From contig NZ_JACSRA010000028.1 of NCBI RefSeq assembly GCF_014836335.1, forward strand, positions 1 to 60,368: a DNA stretch of 60,368 bases, read 5' to 3'. A model generated the notes under the pieces. The model did no database searches and was not told the DNA's origin. It saw nothing but the letters and a program-made list of their open reading frames with translations. A program made the position numbers and the translations under genes. Below are positions 51,367-58,569 of this stretch, piece by piece (within the stretch, counting starts at the first letter, position 1; every line of letters begins with the position of its first letter). Source of the DNA: Clostridium cibarium. Lineage in GTDB: Bacteria > Bacillota > Clostridia > Clostridiales > Clostridiaceae.

Positions 51367-52830
51367 ATGAAGATTGCGATAATTGATGATGGAGTTAATA
51401 TATCAGATTTATATTTTGAGGAAATAGAACAAAACTTAATAGTAGATGATAGTTTGAAAATTTCGAGAAGGCAAGATGAATCAAATAAAATATCACATGG
51501 AACTGTTTGTGCAGCAATTATTAAAAAGTATGCTAAAGAGTCTAGTATTATTAGTATCAAGATTTTAGATGAAGTAACCAGAAGAGGAAATTGTAATAAG
51601 TTATGCAAAGCTATTGAATGGTGTTTGGAAAATGGCATTAATATAATTAATTTAAGTAATGGAAGTACATATTATGGTGATTTTGAAAAGTTAAGAAAGG
51701 TGTGCAATAAAGCATTTGACAGGGGAGTATATATTACTGCAGCTAAAAATAATAATGGTGCATTTACTATACCTGCATGTTTGCCAAATGTATTAGGTGT
51801 TAGATGTCAAAATGAAATTATTACAAGAATATTTTTTTATAATAGATATAAAAGAATACGTATGCAAAAAAATACATATGATGGAATTGAATTTTTGGTA
51901 AATAGTATACATAAACTTACTAAAAGGAATGGAGAGATATATTTTACTGAAAGATGTAACAGTTTTGCTAATGCTTATTTTACTGCGTGTGTACATAATG
52001 TTTTGAAAAAATATGAAAAGTCTGGTTTTTACGGTAAGACAACAAATAGATTCAATCTAATAAAATATAATATTGTTGGAAAAAGATTTTATAATAAAGA
52101 ATGGTGCAATATATTAAGAGATGTAAGTTATCTAACACATGCTTATATCTTAGATATGTCAAAGAATATTTTTACTGATTATCTATTTTTTGATTTTAAA
52201 TATTTAAATAGTTATTTAGAATTTACAAAAATAGATGATAATCAGTTTGATGTAATAATAATATTTGATAATTATAATAAAACTTATATAAAGAATATTC
52301 AAGATTGTATAAAAAGTAAAATAGATAATATTCGCTCCGTTGTTTTATGTGGAGCTGTGTCCAATGAAATGAGAAGATTCCTTAATAAAAATAACATTAT
52401 GTTTTGGTACGAAGAAAATTATAACAAATTAGAGACTAAAAAGTATAAAAAAGCCAGTGTTCCTATTATATACTTTACAGGAGATAAAAAGAATGTCATA
52501 GGGATAATAAATGAAATTAAAAATTTATTTTGCTCAGATGGATACTATGCTATTAAGGCTTCGAGTTATGAATTTTCGTATTTATATGGATTTTATTATT
52601 TTTCTGAAGGAAAAGAATATTACAATTACTTACAAAATATTGAAAGCAAGTATTCTCCTGATATTATTCTTGTTGCAATAGATTATAATAGAGTTGAAAT
52701 AGAAGATGATGTCTTAATAAAAGTTAATGATGACTTAAATTATGAAGTTATCGTCAATGCTAATGAAGAGATATATGCAGTTGATGCTAGTGAAGTATAT
52801 GAAAGTATATTGAATTATTATTCTGTATAA
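51367..52830 (+). CDS. Subtilisin-like (S8) protease fused to a TIGR04066-like domain
   Basis: The 487-residue protein has no signal or propeptide. An S8 domain (~1-215) shows the triad D7 (AIIDDGV), H44 (SHGTVCAA) and S199 (NSFANAY), with the oxyanion region AAKNNNGAFTIPA. Residues ~295-475 do not belong to S8 and look like the TIGR04066-type protein: FDVIIIFDNYNKTYI against CDTVIIADCNNEKI, and VPIIYFTGDKKNVIGIINEI against SPVIFVGKLIDELESTFSLV, then SKYSPDIILVAI against KRYRPDLIVVQL. It could cut the leader from modified precursors, inside the cell. AGGAGA lies 13 bases before the ATG. The substitution GTS to CNS at the serine is unusual. Confidence 0.8.
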   Translation: MKIAIIDDGVNISDLYFEEIEQNLIVDDSLKISRRQDESNKISHGTVCAAIIKKYAKESSIISIKILDEVTRRGNCNKLCKAIEWCLENGINIINLSNGSTYYGDFEKLRKVCNKAFDRGVYITAAKNNNGAFTIPACLPNVLGVRCQNEIITRIFFYNRYKRIRMQKNTYDGIEFLVNSIHKLTKRNGEIYFTERCNSFANAYFTACVHNVLKKYEKSGFYGKTTNRFNLIKYNIVGKRFYNKEWCNILRDVSYLTHAYILDMSKNIFTDYLFFDFKYLNSYLEFTKIDDNQFDVIIIFDNYNKTYIKNIQDCIKSKIDNIRSVVLCGAVSNEMRRFLNKNNIMFWYEENYNKLETKKYKKASVPIIYFTGDKKNVIGIINEIKNLFCSDGYYAIKASSYEFSYLYGFYYFSEGKEYYNYLQNIESKYSPDIILVAIDYNRVEIEDDVLIKVNDDLNYEVIVNANEEIYAVDASEVYESILNYYSV

Positions 52831-52931
52831 AATTATACTTGGATATTCAGTTTTGTTAGTTATTAGAATTCATAAACAATAAGGTTAAGTCACAGTTGAT
52901 AAATTTCAGTTATAGACAATAAGGTTGTATT

Positions 52932-52978
52932 AAAAGTTGTGGACTAAGAAAGGATTTTTTTAATTCACAACTTTTTTG
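52932..52978 (+). terminator. Intrinsic terminator of the RiPP operon
   Basis: AAAAGTTGTG (52932-52941) pairs with CACAACTTTT (52966-52975), followed by TTG; the 332-base gap from 52831 to 53162 holds this, the promoter at 53103, and two pairs of short direct repeats (ACAATAAGGTT at 52876 and 52916; TTTTGTTAGTTATT at 52851 and 53048). No gene is visible. Confidence 0.65.
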
Positions 52979-53102
52979 TTATGCAAAAAAGAAAATGTTA
53001 AACATAGAAATTGCAAAAAGATAAAATGTGAAAAGAAATTAAGGGAATTTTGTTAGTTATTCAAAAAAAGAGTGGTTTTGTATAAAAATAGTCAATTAAT
53101 TG

Positions 53103-53131
53103 GTGACATATTCCAATAATAGGTATATAAT
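53103..53131 (+). promoter_or_regulatory. Promoter of the 197-residue helical protein gene
   Basis: GTGACA (53103-53108), 17 bases, TATAAT (53126-53131), 30 bases before the start codon. Confidence 0.5.
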
Positions 53132-53162
53132 ATAGTTGTAAGCAATAAGGAGAGGGGCAGGT

Positions 53163-53756
53163 GTGATGAGTATTGATGATGAAATAAAAAGCACGATTAT
53201 AAATGAAGTTTTTCAATTGTTTTCACAAGAAAAGTTTCAAGAAGGTAGAATATTACTACATAGAATGTATTTAAAGTATTACAATAAAATTACTATTCTT
53301 CATACCAAGCGGATTTTGATTCACAACCTAGCGTGGGTTGAAGATGAGCTAGGAGAAGTTGATAGTGCTAAAATACATATTAAGATGATTAGAGACGAAA
53401 TAGAAAATGACATCGATTATATATATAGCAATATGTTAGACTATTGTTTAATTTTAAATCTTTATTGTGAGATATTTAAAGATGAAATAAGTATTGATGA
53501 ATATAAAGAAATTAATATTTTTATTGCTAATTATCATCATGAATCTGGAAGTATAGGAAGAGAATATATTTCATTAACTAATGTATATAAAGTTGATAAG
53601 AGATGGGATGACATTCTTTCATTAATTAAAACTTTAGTAGAATTTAATGAAAATGAATATTTTATAAATGAAATACTAGAAGAACTAGCAAAAAATGATA
53701 TGGAAGCTTTTAATAAAGGAAAAAAGTTATTGAATGGAGGTGAGGGTAATGTTTAA
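53163..53756 (+). CDS. Helical, possibly TPR-like, protein (197 aa)
   Basis: I do not recognise a named family. The 197-residue protein is almost entirely helical, with helix pairs resembling tetratricopeptide repeats (FQLFSQEKFQEGRILLHRMY, LIHNLAWVEDELGEVDSAKI HIKMI, EYISLTNVYKVDKRWDDILSL). No signal peptide, membrane helix or DNA-binding helix-turn-helix is seen. The start is GTG 53163 or ATG 53166, both within reach of AAGGAGAGG. Its last 8 bases overlap the start of a 17-residue peptide gene. A TPR-type receptor for that peptide is a possible but unproven role. Confidence 0.65.
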   Translation: MMSIDDEIKSTIINEVFQLFSQEKFQEGRILLHRMYLKYYNKITILHTKRILIHNLAWVEDELGEVDSAKIHIKMIRDEIENDIDYIYSNMLDYCLILNLYCEIFKDEISIDEYKEINIFIANYHHESGSIGREYISLTNVYKVDKRWDDILSLIKTLVEFNENEYFINEILEELAKNDMEAFNKGKKLLNGGEGNV

Positions 53757-53802
53757 TTTATTATTTGGTTTAGTTGGTCTAGCAAAAGATATGTGGGGAT
53801 AA
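53749..53802 (+). CDS. 17-residue hydrophobic peptide, translationally coupled
   Basis: The frame encodes MFNLLFGLVGLAKDMWG. A strong GGAGGTGAGG site ends 4-8 bases before its ATG, and the ATG overlaps the previous gene's stop (ATGTTTAA), the arrangement seen for short signalling peptides next to their receptor. Size and shape (Met, hydrophobic run, acidic residue, terminal Trp) recall streptococcal ComS (17 residues, ending D-W-W-S-L). A small toxin or membrane peptide is an alternative. Confidence 0.6.
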   Translation: MFNLLFGLVGLAKDMWG

Positions 53803-53832
53803 ATTTAAACCTAAATATCATAACAAATTAAG

Positions 53833-53862
53833 AGGATTAGGTATAAGAAGCCTAGTCCTTTT
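53833..53862 (+). terminator. Intrinsic terminator
   Basis: AGGATTAGG (53833-53841) pairs with CCTAGTCCT (53851-53859), one G-T pair, followed by TTTTA. Confidence 0.75.
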
Positions 53863-53895
53863 ACTTTACATAAAATTAGCTAAAGGAATTGGTAG

Positions 53896-54145
53896 GTGAG
53901 AAGAATAAATATAAGGAAAGCTAATGAAATGGATGCAGAAAAGTTTTTAGATATGTTAAAACAATTAGATACAGAGACAAAATATATGTTATTTTGAAGA
54001 AGTTGGATTCAAAAAAGAAGGACTGAAGGAGAAGGCTATGATATATAAAATTAATAGGATTATGAATATAAGTAGTCACATTAATGATAAAATATTTGAT
54101 TATTTGGACAAACAGTCTTATAATATTTTTGAATTAATGGAATAG
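53896..54145 (+). pseudogene. Remnant of a GNAT acetyltransferase (internal deletion)
   Basis: GTG 53896 opens RRINIRKANEMDAEKFLDML KQLDTETKYMLF-stop, an N-terminus typical of a GNAT with R-K-A-x-x-x-D-A. After a jump, another frame reads YFEEVGFKKEGLKEKAMIYKIN, the GNAT C-terminal motif (Y-x-x-x-G-F-x-x-E-G). About 100 central codons are missing. The same frame runs on as MNISSHINDKIFDYLDKQSY to a stop at 54143, which may be unrelated material. The 190 bases after 54145 show nothing. Confidence 0.7.
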
Positions 54146-54336
54146 TTACAATTTTATTGAAAAAAATGTATTTTTTTTGAGGAAAGGCTCGTGATAATTT
54201 TATGCATAAAAGATTTTAATGAAGTAATTTAAAATAACAAAAACAAAGTATAAAATTTATTTATGTCTTAGTACATTAGGAGTATTAAAAATATGTCTTT
54301 TATGGCATATAGAGATAGCAGAAAGGGGAACAAAAA

Positions 54337-56193
54337 ATGCTTCAAAAATTTATGGACATATTAATAGGGGAGCCTTTAGCAAATGAACAGGGGGCTCAAG
54401 AAAAATATAATGTTCCATTTGGACTAGCTATTATGGCAAGTGATGCGGTTTCATCTGTTGCTTATGCTGCAGAAGAAATTCTTTTGTACTTAGTTCCAGC
54501 AATAGGACTATTAGCATACAACTGGTTAACATGGGTATCATTAGCTATAATAGGACTGCTTGTGATTCTTACAATTTCATATATTCAAATTATAAGAGCT
54601 TATCCACAAGGAGGAGGAGCTTATATTGTTGCAAAGGAAAATCTAGGGGTAAAACCAGGACTTATAGCTGGAAGTGCTTTATTAATAGATTATATTCTGA
54701 CAGTTGCAGTAAGTGCTAGTGCAAGTGTAGCTGCCATAACTTCAGCTTTTCCTCAATTAGATTCATATAAAGTAGCAATAGTTATAATACTTATTGCAGT
54801 ATTAACTATCCTGAATCTAAGGGGAATAAGTGAATCGTCTAGAATATTTAGTGTACCTACATATATTTTTATTTTTAGTATGATTTTTATGATTCTATAT
54901 GGGTTATTTAAATATTTCATTTTAAATGTTCCTCCAAATCAATTGGTTGATCCAATTAAAAGTGGAGAAATGATGGAGAACTTAAGTATATTTCTAATTT
55001 TGAAGGCCTTTTCTTCAGGATGTTCTGCATTGACAGGACTTGAAGCTGTAAGTAATTCAGTACCTAACTTTAAGAAACCTTCACAGAAAAGTGCAAAAAC
55101 TGTAATGATATTATTAACTTCTTTAATATTATTTATATTTGGAGGAACATCTTTTCTTGCTAGATTCTATCAAGCTGTTCCTCTGCAGGAAGGACCAACT
55201 GTAGTGTCACAACTTGCATATGGAGTATTTGGCAGTGGGATAATGTTTTATGTTATTCAGTTTAGTACAGCAATAATACTTTTAATGGCATGTAATACTG
55301 CTTTTACAGGTTTTCCTATGTTGATGTATGTAGTTGGAAAGGATGGATATGCACCTAGACAATTTACTATAAGAGGAAAGAGGCTAGGATTTACTTTTGG
55401 TATTTTAGCACTTTCTTGTGTGGCATGTTTCTTAGTATTTATATTCAAAGCAGATACACATCTTTTAATACCTCTCTATTCTGTTGGGGTATTTATATCA
55501 TTTACACTGGCACAATCAGGAATGGTTATGCATTGGAAGAGTGCTAAGGAAGATGGCTGGAAATATCGTGCTTGTATTAATGGATTTGGAGCAATAGTTA
55601 CTTTAATTACTACTGGAATTATTGCGTCCGAAAAGTTTTTTGATGGTGCTTGGATAGTTATTTTGCTTATACCTAGCATTATGTTTGTTATGTTAAAGGT
55701 TCATAAACATTATGAGCATGTTGCTTCAGGACTTAGAATTAGTGAAAGAGCTTTAAAAGAAGTGGATTTTAAAATAAAGTATTATCATTTAGTGATAGTA
55801 CCTATAGCTAGCTTAAATAGGGCAACAATAGGAGCTCTGCAATATGCCCAAAGTATAAGCGATAATGTAATAGCATTAAATATTTCAACCGACAAAATAG
55901 CTATGGAAAAGTTAAAGTCTAAATGGGCATTGCTTGATACAGATATATTATTAGTATCTAAATATTCTCCTTATAGAGCAGTAGTAACGCCTATTTTAAA
56001 TTACATAGATCAGATTTCAAAGGCGGCAATAGATAATGAAAGAATAACTGTAGTGTTACCAGAATTTGAAACTCATGAAAAGTGGGGAAGTATATTGCAT
56101 AATCATACTGGTTTTTTCTTAAGAGAAAGTTTGCTTAGAAAAGATAAGATAGTAATTGCTACTTTTCCTTATCATTTAGGAGATGCAGAATAG
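54337..56193 (+). CDS. KimA-like potassium importer (APC superfamily)
   Basis: The 618-residue membrane protein has 12 TM helices and a ~150-residue C-terminal cytoplasmic domain. It matches B. subtilis KimA (YdaO) closely: MASDAVSSVAYAAEEILLYL, RAYPQGGGAYIVAKENLGVKPGLIAGSALLIDYILT, SSGCSALTGLEAVSNSVPNF, and the tail IVPIASLNRATIGALQYAQS...IATFPYHL. KimA imports K+ with protons and in Bacillus is inhibited by c-di-AMP binding to the cytoplasmic domain. A ydaO-type c-di-AMP riboswitch is not visible upstream here. GGGGAAC precedes the ATG. Confidence 0.9.
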   Translation: MLQKFMDILIGEPLANEQGAQEKYNVPFGLAIMASDAVSSVAYAAEEILLYLVPAIGLLAYNWLTWVSLAIIGLLVILTISYIQIIRAYPQGGGAYIVAKENLGVKPGLIAGSALLIDYILTVAVSASASVAAITSAFPQLDSYKVAIVIILIAVLTILNLRGISESSRIFSVPTYIFIFSMIFMILYGLFKYFILNVPPNQLVDPIKSGEMMENLSIFLILKAFSSGCSALTGLEAVSNSVPNFKKPSQKSAKTVMILLTSLILFIFGGTSFLARFYQAVPLQEGPTVVSQLAYGVFGSGIMFYVIQFSTAIILLMACNTAFTGFPMLMYVVGKDGYAPRQFTIRGKRLGFTFGILALSCVACFLVFIFKADTHLLIPLYSVGVFISFTLAQSGMVMHWKSAKEDGWKYRACINGFGAIVTLITTGIIASEKFFDGAWIVILLIPSIMFVMLKVHKHYEHVASGLRISERALKEVDFKIKYYHLVIVPIASLNRATIGALQYAQSISDNVIALNISTDKIAMEKLKSKWALLDTDILLVSKYSPYRAVVTPILNYIDQISKAAIDNERITVVLPEFETHEKWGSILHNHTGFFLRESLLRKDKIVIATFPYHLGDAE

Positions 56194-56215
56194 AATAAAA
56201 TGAAAAATATATAAT

Positions 56216-56268
56216 AAAAAAACACTTTATAGGATAGATTAAAAAGTCTGCTTATTGAGTGTTTTTAT
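56216..56268 (+). terminator. Terminator after the KimA-like gene
   Basis: AAAAACACT (56218-56226) pairs with AGTGTTTTT (56258-56266), with a long loop; T residues at the 3' side. Confidence 0.55.
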
Positions 56269-56287
56269 TAAAGTATAGAACTCTGTA

Positions 56288-56383
56288 ATGATACCAATTT
56301 TAGAGTATATAGATGAGATTGCTAAGGAAGTAAGAGAAAATATCTATATAAATCATTACATTTTATTGGATAATGAGATATAA
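56288..56383 (+). pseudogene. Possible fragment of a second KimA-like C-terminus
   Basis: A 31-codon frame reads MIPILEYIDEIAKEVRENIY then INHYILLDNEI-stop. Its first 18 residues resemble the KimA-like protein's PILNYIDQISKAAIDNER near residue ~551 (nine or so identities). No ribosome site precedes it. It could be the leftover of a decayed tandem copy; chance is possible. Confidence 0.35.
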
Positions 56384-56411
56384 TTACTATATGGTATAAA
56401 AGGAGGGATAT

Positions 56412-56927
56412 ATGGAAAATAAGTTCAAAATTCTTATTTTGGTAGTTTTAGTAGTATTATTAAATTTAACAGCTTGTGAGGATAATACTAAAAATATAAT
56501 AGATGAAAGAGTTAGTACAATTTCTAAAGTTAGATTAGAAGATTTAGATGATTATAAAGATACATGTGTTGGGAATAATAGTGCTATAGGAGATATATTG
56601 CAAAAGTTACCTGCAAATATTTATAATGATGGATTTTCCTTAAAGACTGAAAAAGAGCCATATGGAATAATGGTAAATTATGATGCCAATCATAGTTTGG
56701 GTAGAGAGGATTATAATGATTTTTGGAGTGATAAAAATCCAAGTGAGTTTTTAGAGAAAAATGCAGTAGTTCTTTTAGCTCTTATAAAAAATGTTGAAGA
56801 GATAGAGTTCAAGGTGAAAAATATTGAAGGGGAAGTCTATAAGTATAATAGAAAAGAATTAGAAAAAAAATATGGTGAGGATTTAAAAGAACTTTTAAAA
56901 GATCAAGCTTCATTTGAAAAAGTTTAA
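56412..56927 (+). CDS. DUF4825 domain lipoprotein
   Basis: The 171-residue lipoprotein has a signal sequence (FKILILVVLVVLLNLTAC) with the lipobox cysteine at residue 22. The mature part matches DUF4825: YKDTCVGNNSAIGDILQKLP, KTEKEPYGIMVNYDAN. The function is unknown; the family is common in clostridial membrane-stress or regulator loci. GGAGGG precedes the ATG. It is monocistronic with a hairpin after it. Confidence 0.85.
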   Translation: MENKFKILILVVLVVLLNLTACEDNTKNIIDERVSTISKVRLEDLDDYKDTCVGNNSAIGDILQKLPANIYNDGFSLKTEKEPYGIMVNYDANHSLGREDYNDFWSDKNPSEFLEKNAVVLLALIKNVEEIEFKVKNIEGEVYKYNRKELEKKYGEDLKELLKDQASFEKV

Positions 56928-56943
56928 ACAAATCTTTTTTGAA

Positions 56944-56984
56944 TGCCCTACAATTTGAAGTGAAGAAATTCAAATTGTAGGGCA
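56944..56984 (+). terminator. Hairpin after the lipoprotein gene
   Basis: GCCCTACAATTTGAA (56945-56959) pairs perfectly with TTCAAATTGTAGGGC (56969-56983). No T run follows, so it may act as a 3' stabiliser. Confidence 0.6.
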
Positions 56985-57046
56985 CAGTTTATGTTATAAT
57001 TTATGGTAAATGGGAAAATTATTTATATAAGTGTTGGAGGAATATC

Positions 57047-57616
57047 ATGGATACTATAAAAACTATTTTATCTAGAAGAACCGTACGAAAGTTTAAACAA
57101 GATAAAATTGAAAGAAAAACCTTAGAAAGTTTGATTAATGGAGCTAGGTTAGCACCTTCAGGCGGAAATTTACAGCCATTGAAATACATAATTGTAGATA
57201 AGGAAGAGGAAGTTAAAAAAATATATGAAAATGTAGCTTGGGCTAAATATTTAGGAGAGAACTTTAAACAAAATGAAGATGAAAGACCAACTGCGTTTAT
57301 TGCAGTTTTAGTAGATACAGATATAAAAAAGAATGGATATGAGATTGATTTAGGGGCTGCTGTAGAAAATATATTGCTAGGAGCTTATAGTGAAGGAATA
57401 GGTACTTGTTGGATGGGGGCAATTAATAAAAAAGAGATTAGTAAAATCTTAAGAATTCCAGATAGATTTTTATTAAATACAGTAATAGCTTTAGGGTATA
57501 AAGGGGAATTTCCTACAACTGTAGATACAGAAGATTCTATTATATATTATAAAGGTGAAGATGGAGAACTTTGCGTTCCAAAAAGAAAACTTGAAGATAT
57601 AATTTTAGAATTTTAG
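57047..57616 (+). CDS. Nitroreductase family protein
   Basis: The 189-residue FMN enzyme has the nitroreductase pattern: ILSRRTVRKFKQDKIERKTLESLI, LAPSGGNLQPLKYIIVD (FMN contact), and LGAAVENILLGAYSEGIGTCWMGAI. It is short, with a single catalytic core and no ferredoxin domain. Substrates of the family include nitro compounds, quinones and flavins. GGAGG precedes the ATG. Confidence 0.9.
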   Translation: MDTIKTILSRRTVRKFKQDKIERKTLESLINGARLAPSGGNLQPLKYIIVDKEEEVKKIYENVAWAKYLGENFKQNEDERPTAFIAVLVDTDIKKNGYEIDLGAAVENILLGAYSEGIGTCWMGAINKKEISKILRIPDRFLLNTVIALGYKGEFPTTVDTEDSIIYYKGEDGELCVPKRKLEDIILEF

Positions 57617-57678
57617 AAAATAAGACTACTATATTTTTTGATTATAGTTACAAAAAAATATGGTAGTTTTATTTTTTT
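57609..57678 (+). terminator. Terminator after the nitroreductase gene
   Basis: AAATAAGACTACTATATTTTT pairs with AAAAATATGGTAGTTTTATTT, two mismatches, followed by T residues. Confidence 0.7.
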
Positions 57679-57778
57679 ACTTCAAAAAAAGTTTTTATCC
57701 CTTAGACAAAGGTAAAACTTCAGAGTTAAAGAGGCTGGGTTTGTTCTTTTGTTTTATTATGATTGAATTTATACTAGA

Positions 57779-57807
57779 TTGACACACTATTGAATTTTTT
57801 CTAGTAT
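57779..57807 (+). promoter_or_regulatory. Promoter of the two-component system
   Basis: TTGACA (57779-57784), 17 bases, TAGTAT (57802-57807); a perfect -35. A second box, TATAATATA at ~57836, may be another start. Confidence 0.55.
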
Positions 57808-57852
57808 ATAATGCAAGAATAGGACGGTTTGTATTATAATATAAAGATAACT

Positions 57853-57866
57853 TGCATAATTATGCA
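57853..57866. promoter_or_regulatory. Perfect 14-base palindrome TGCATAATTATGCA
   Basis: This palindrome lies between the promoter and the response-regulator start (23 bases upstream). An isolated TGCA also occurs at 57811 (AATGCAAG). It may be an autoregulatory site. Confidence 0.35.
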
Positions 57867-57888
57867 TTGATAATTAGAGGTGATATGA

Positions 57889-58569
57889 TTGGCAATAAAA
57901 ATATATCTTGTAGAAGATGAAAAGAACTTAAACGTTTTACTTAAAAAATATTTAGAACTAGAAGGATATGAAGTGACAACCTTTTCTGAAGGAAGCTCTG
58001 CAATGAAAAGGATTAATGATATGCCGGATCTTTGGATATTAGATATAATGCTTCCGGATATAGATGGTTATGGACTTATAAAAGCAATAAAATCAAAAAA
58101 TAAAAATACACCAGTTATATTTATGTCTGCAAGAAATGAAGAGCTTGATAGGGTTGTGGGTCTTGAACTTGGAAGTGATGATTATTTATCGAAACCTTTT
58201 TTGCCAAGGGAGCTTGTTATAAGAACTAATAAGCTTTTGGAAAGGCTGAAAATAAAGGAAATAAAAGAAGTGGTTAATGAAAAAGAATTTGAAGTAGAAG
58301 GGTATAAAATTAATAAAAAACAGAGAACAGTATTTGAAGATGGCCAAAAAGTTCAATTAACCAATAAAGAATTTGAACTACTAAATTATTTTATCGATAA
58401 TAAAAATAATTTATTATCCAGAGAGCAGATTTTAATTACTGTTTGGGGAAATGATTATTTTGGCTCTGATAGAGTAGTTGATGATACTATTAGAAGACTT
58501 AGAAAAAAGATGGAAGGATTAATGATTGAAACTGTATATGGATATGGTTACAAGTTGGTTATAGTGTAA
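57889..58569 (+). CDS. OmpR/PhoB-type response regulator
   Basis: The 226-residue regulator has a receiver domain (~1-115; KIYLVEDEKN, phospho-acceptor D in LWILDIMLPDIDGYG, VIFMSARNEELD, DYLSKPF) and a C-terminal winged helix (KKQRTVFEDGQKVQLTNKEFELLNYF, VWGNDYFGSDRVVDDTIRRLRKKM). The start codon is TTG 57889 (MAIKIYL), with AGAGG upstream. Its stop overlaps the kinase ATG by one base, so the two are coupled and form one system. Confidence 0.93.
   Translation: MAIKIYLVEDEKNLNVLLKKYLELEGYEVTTFSEGSSAMKRINDMPDLWILDIMLPDIDGYGLIKAIKSKNKNTPVIFMSARNEELDRVVGLELGSDDYLSKPFLPRELVIRTNKLLERLKIKEIKEVVNEKEFEVEGYKINKKQRTVFEDGQKVQLTNKEFELLNYFIDNKNNLLSREQILITVWGNDYFGSDRVVDDTIRRLRKKMEGLMIETVYGYGYKLVIV

Noticed and set aside
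52851..53061. Short direct repeats (ACAATAAGGTT x2, TTTTGTTAGTTATT x2)
   Set aside because: Short, A/T-rich and partly before a terminator; could arise by chance.
54146..54336. Search for a c-di-AMP (ydaO) riboswitch before the KimA-like gene
   Set aside because: No matching conserved elements seen by eye; a covariance search would settle it.
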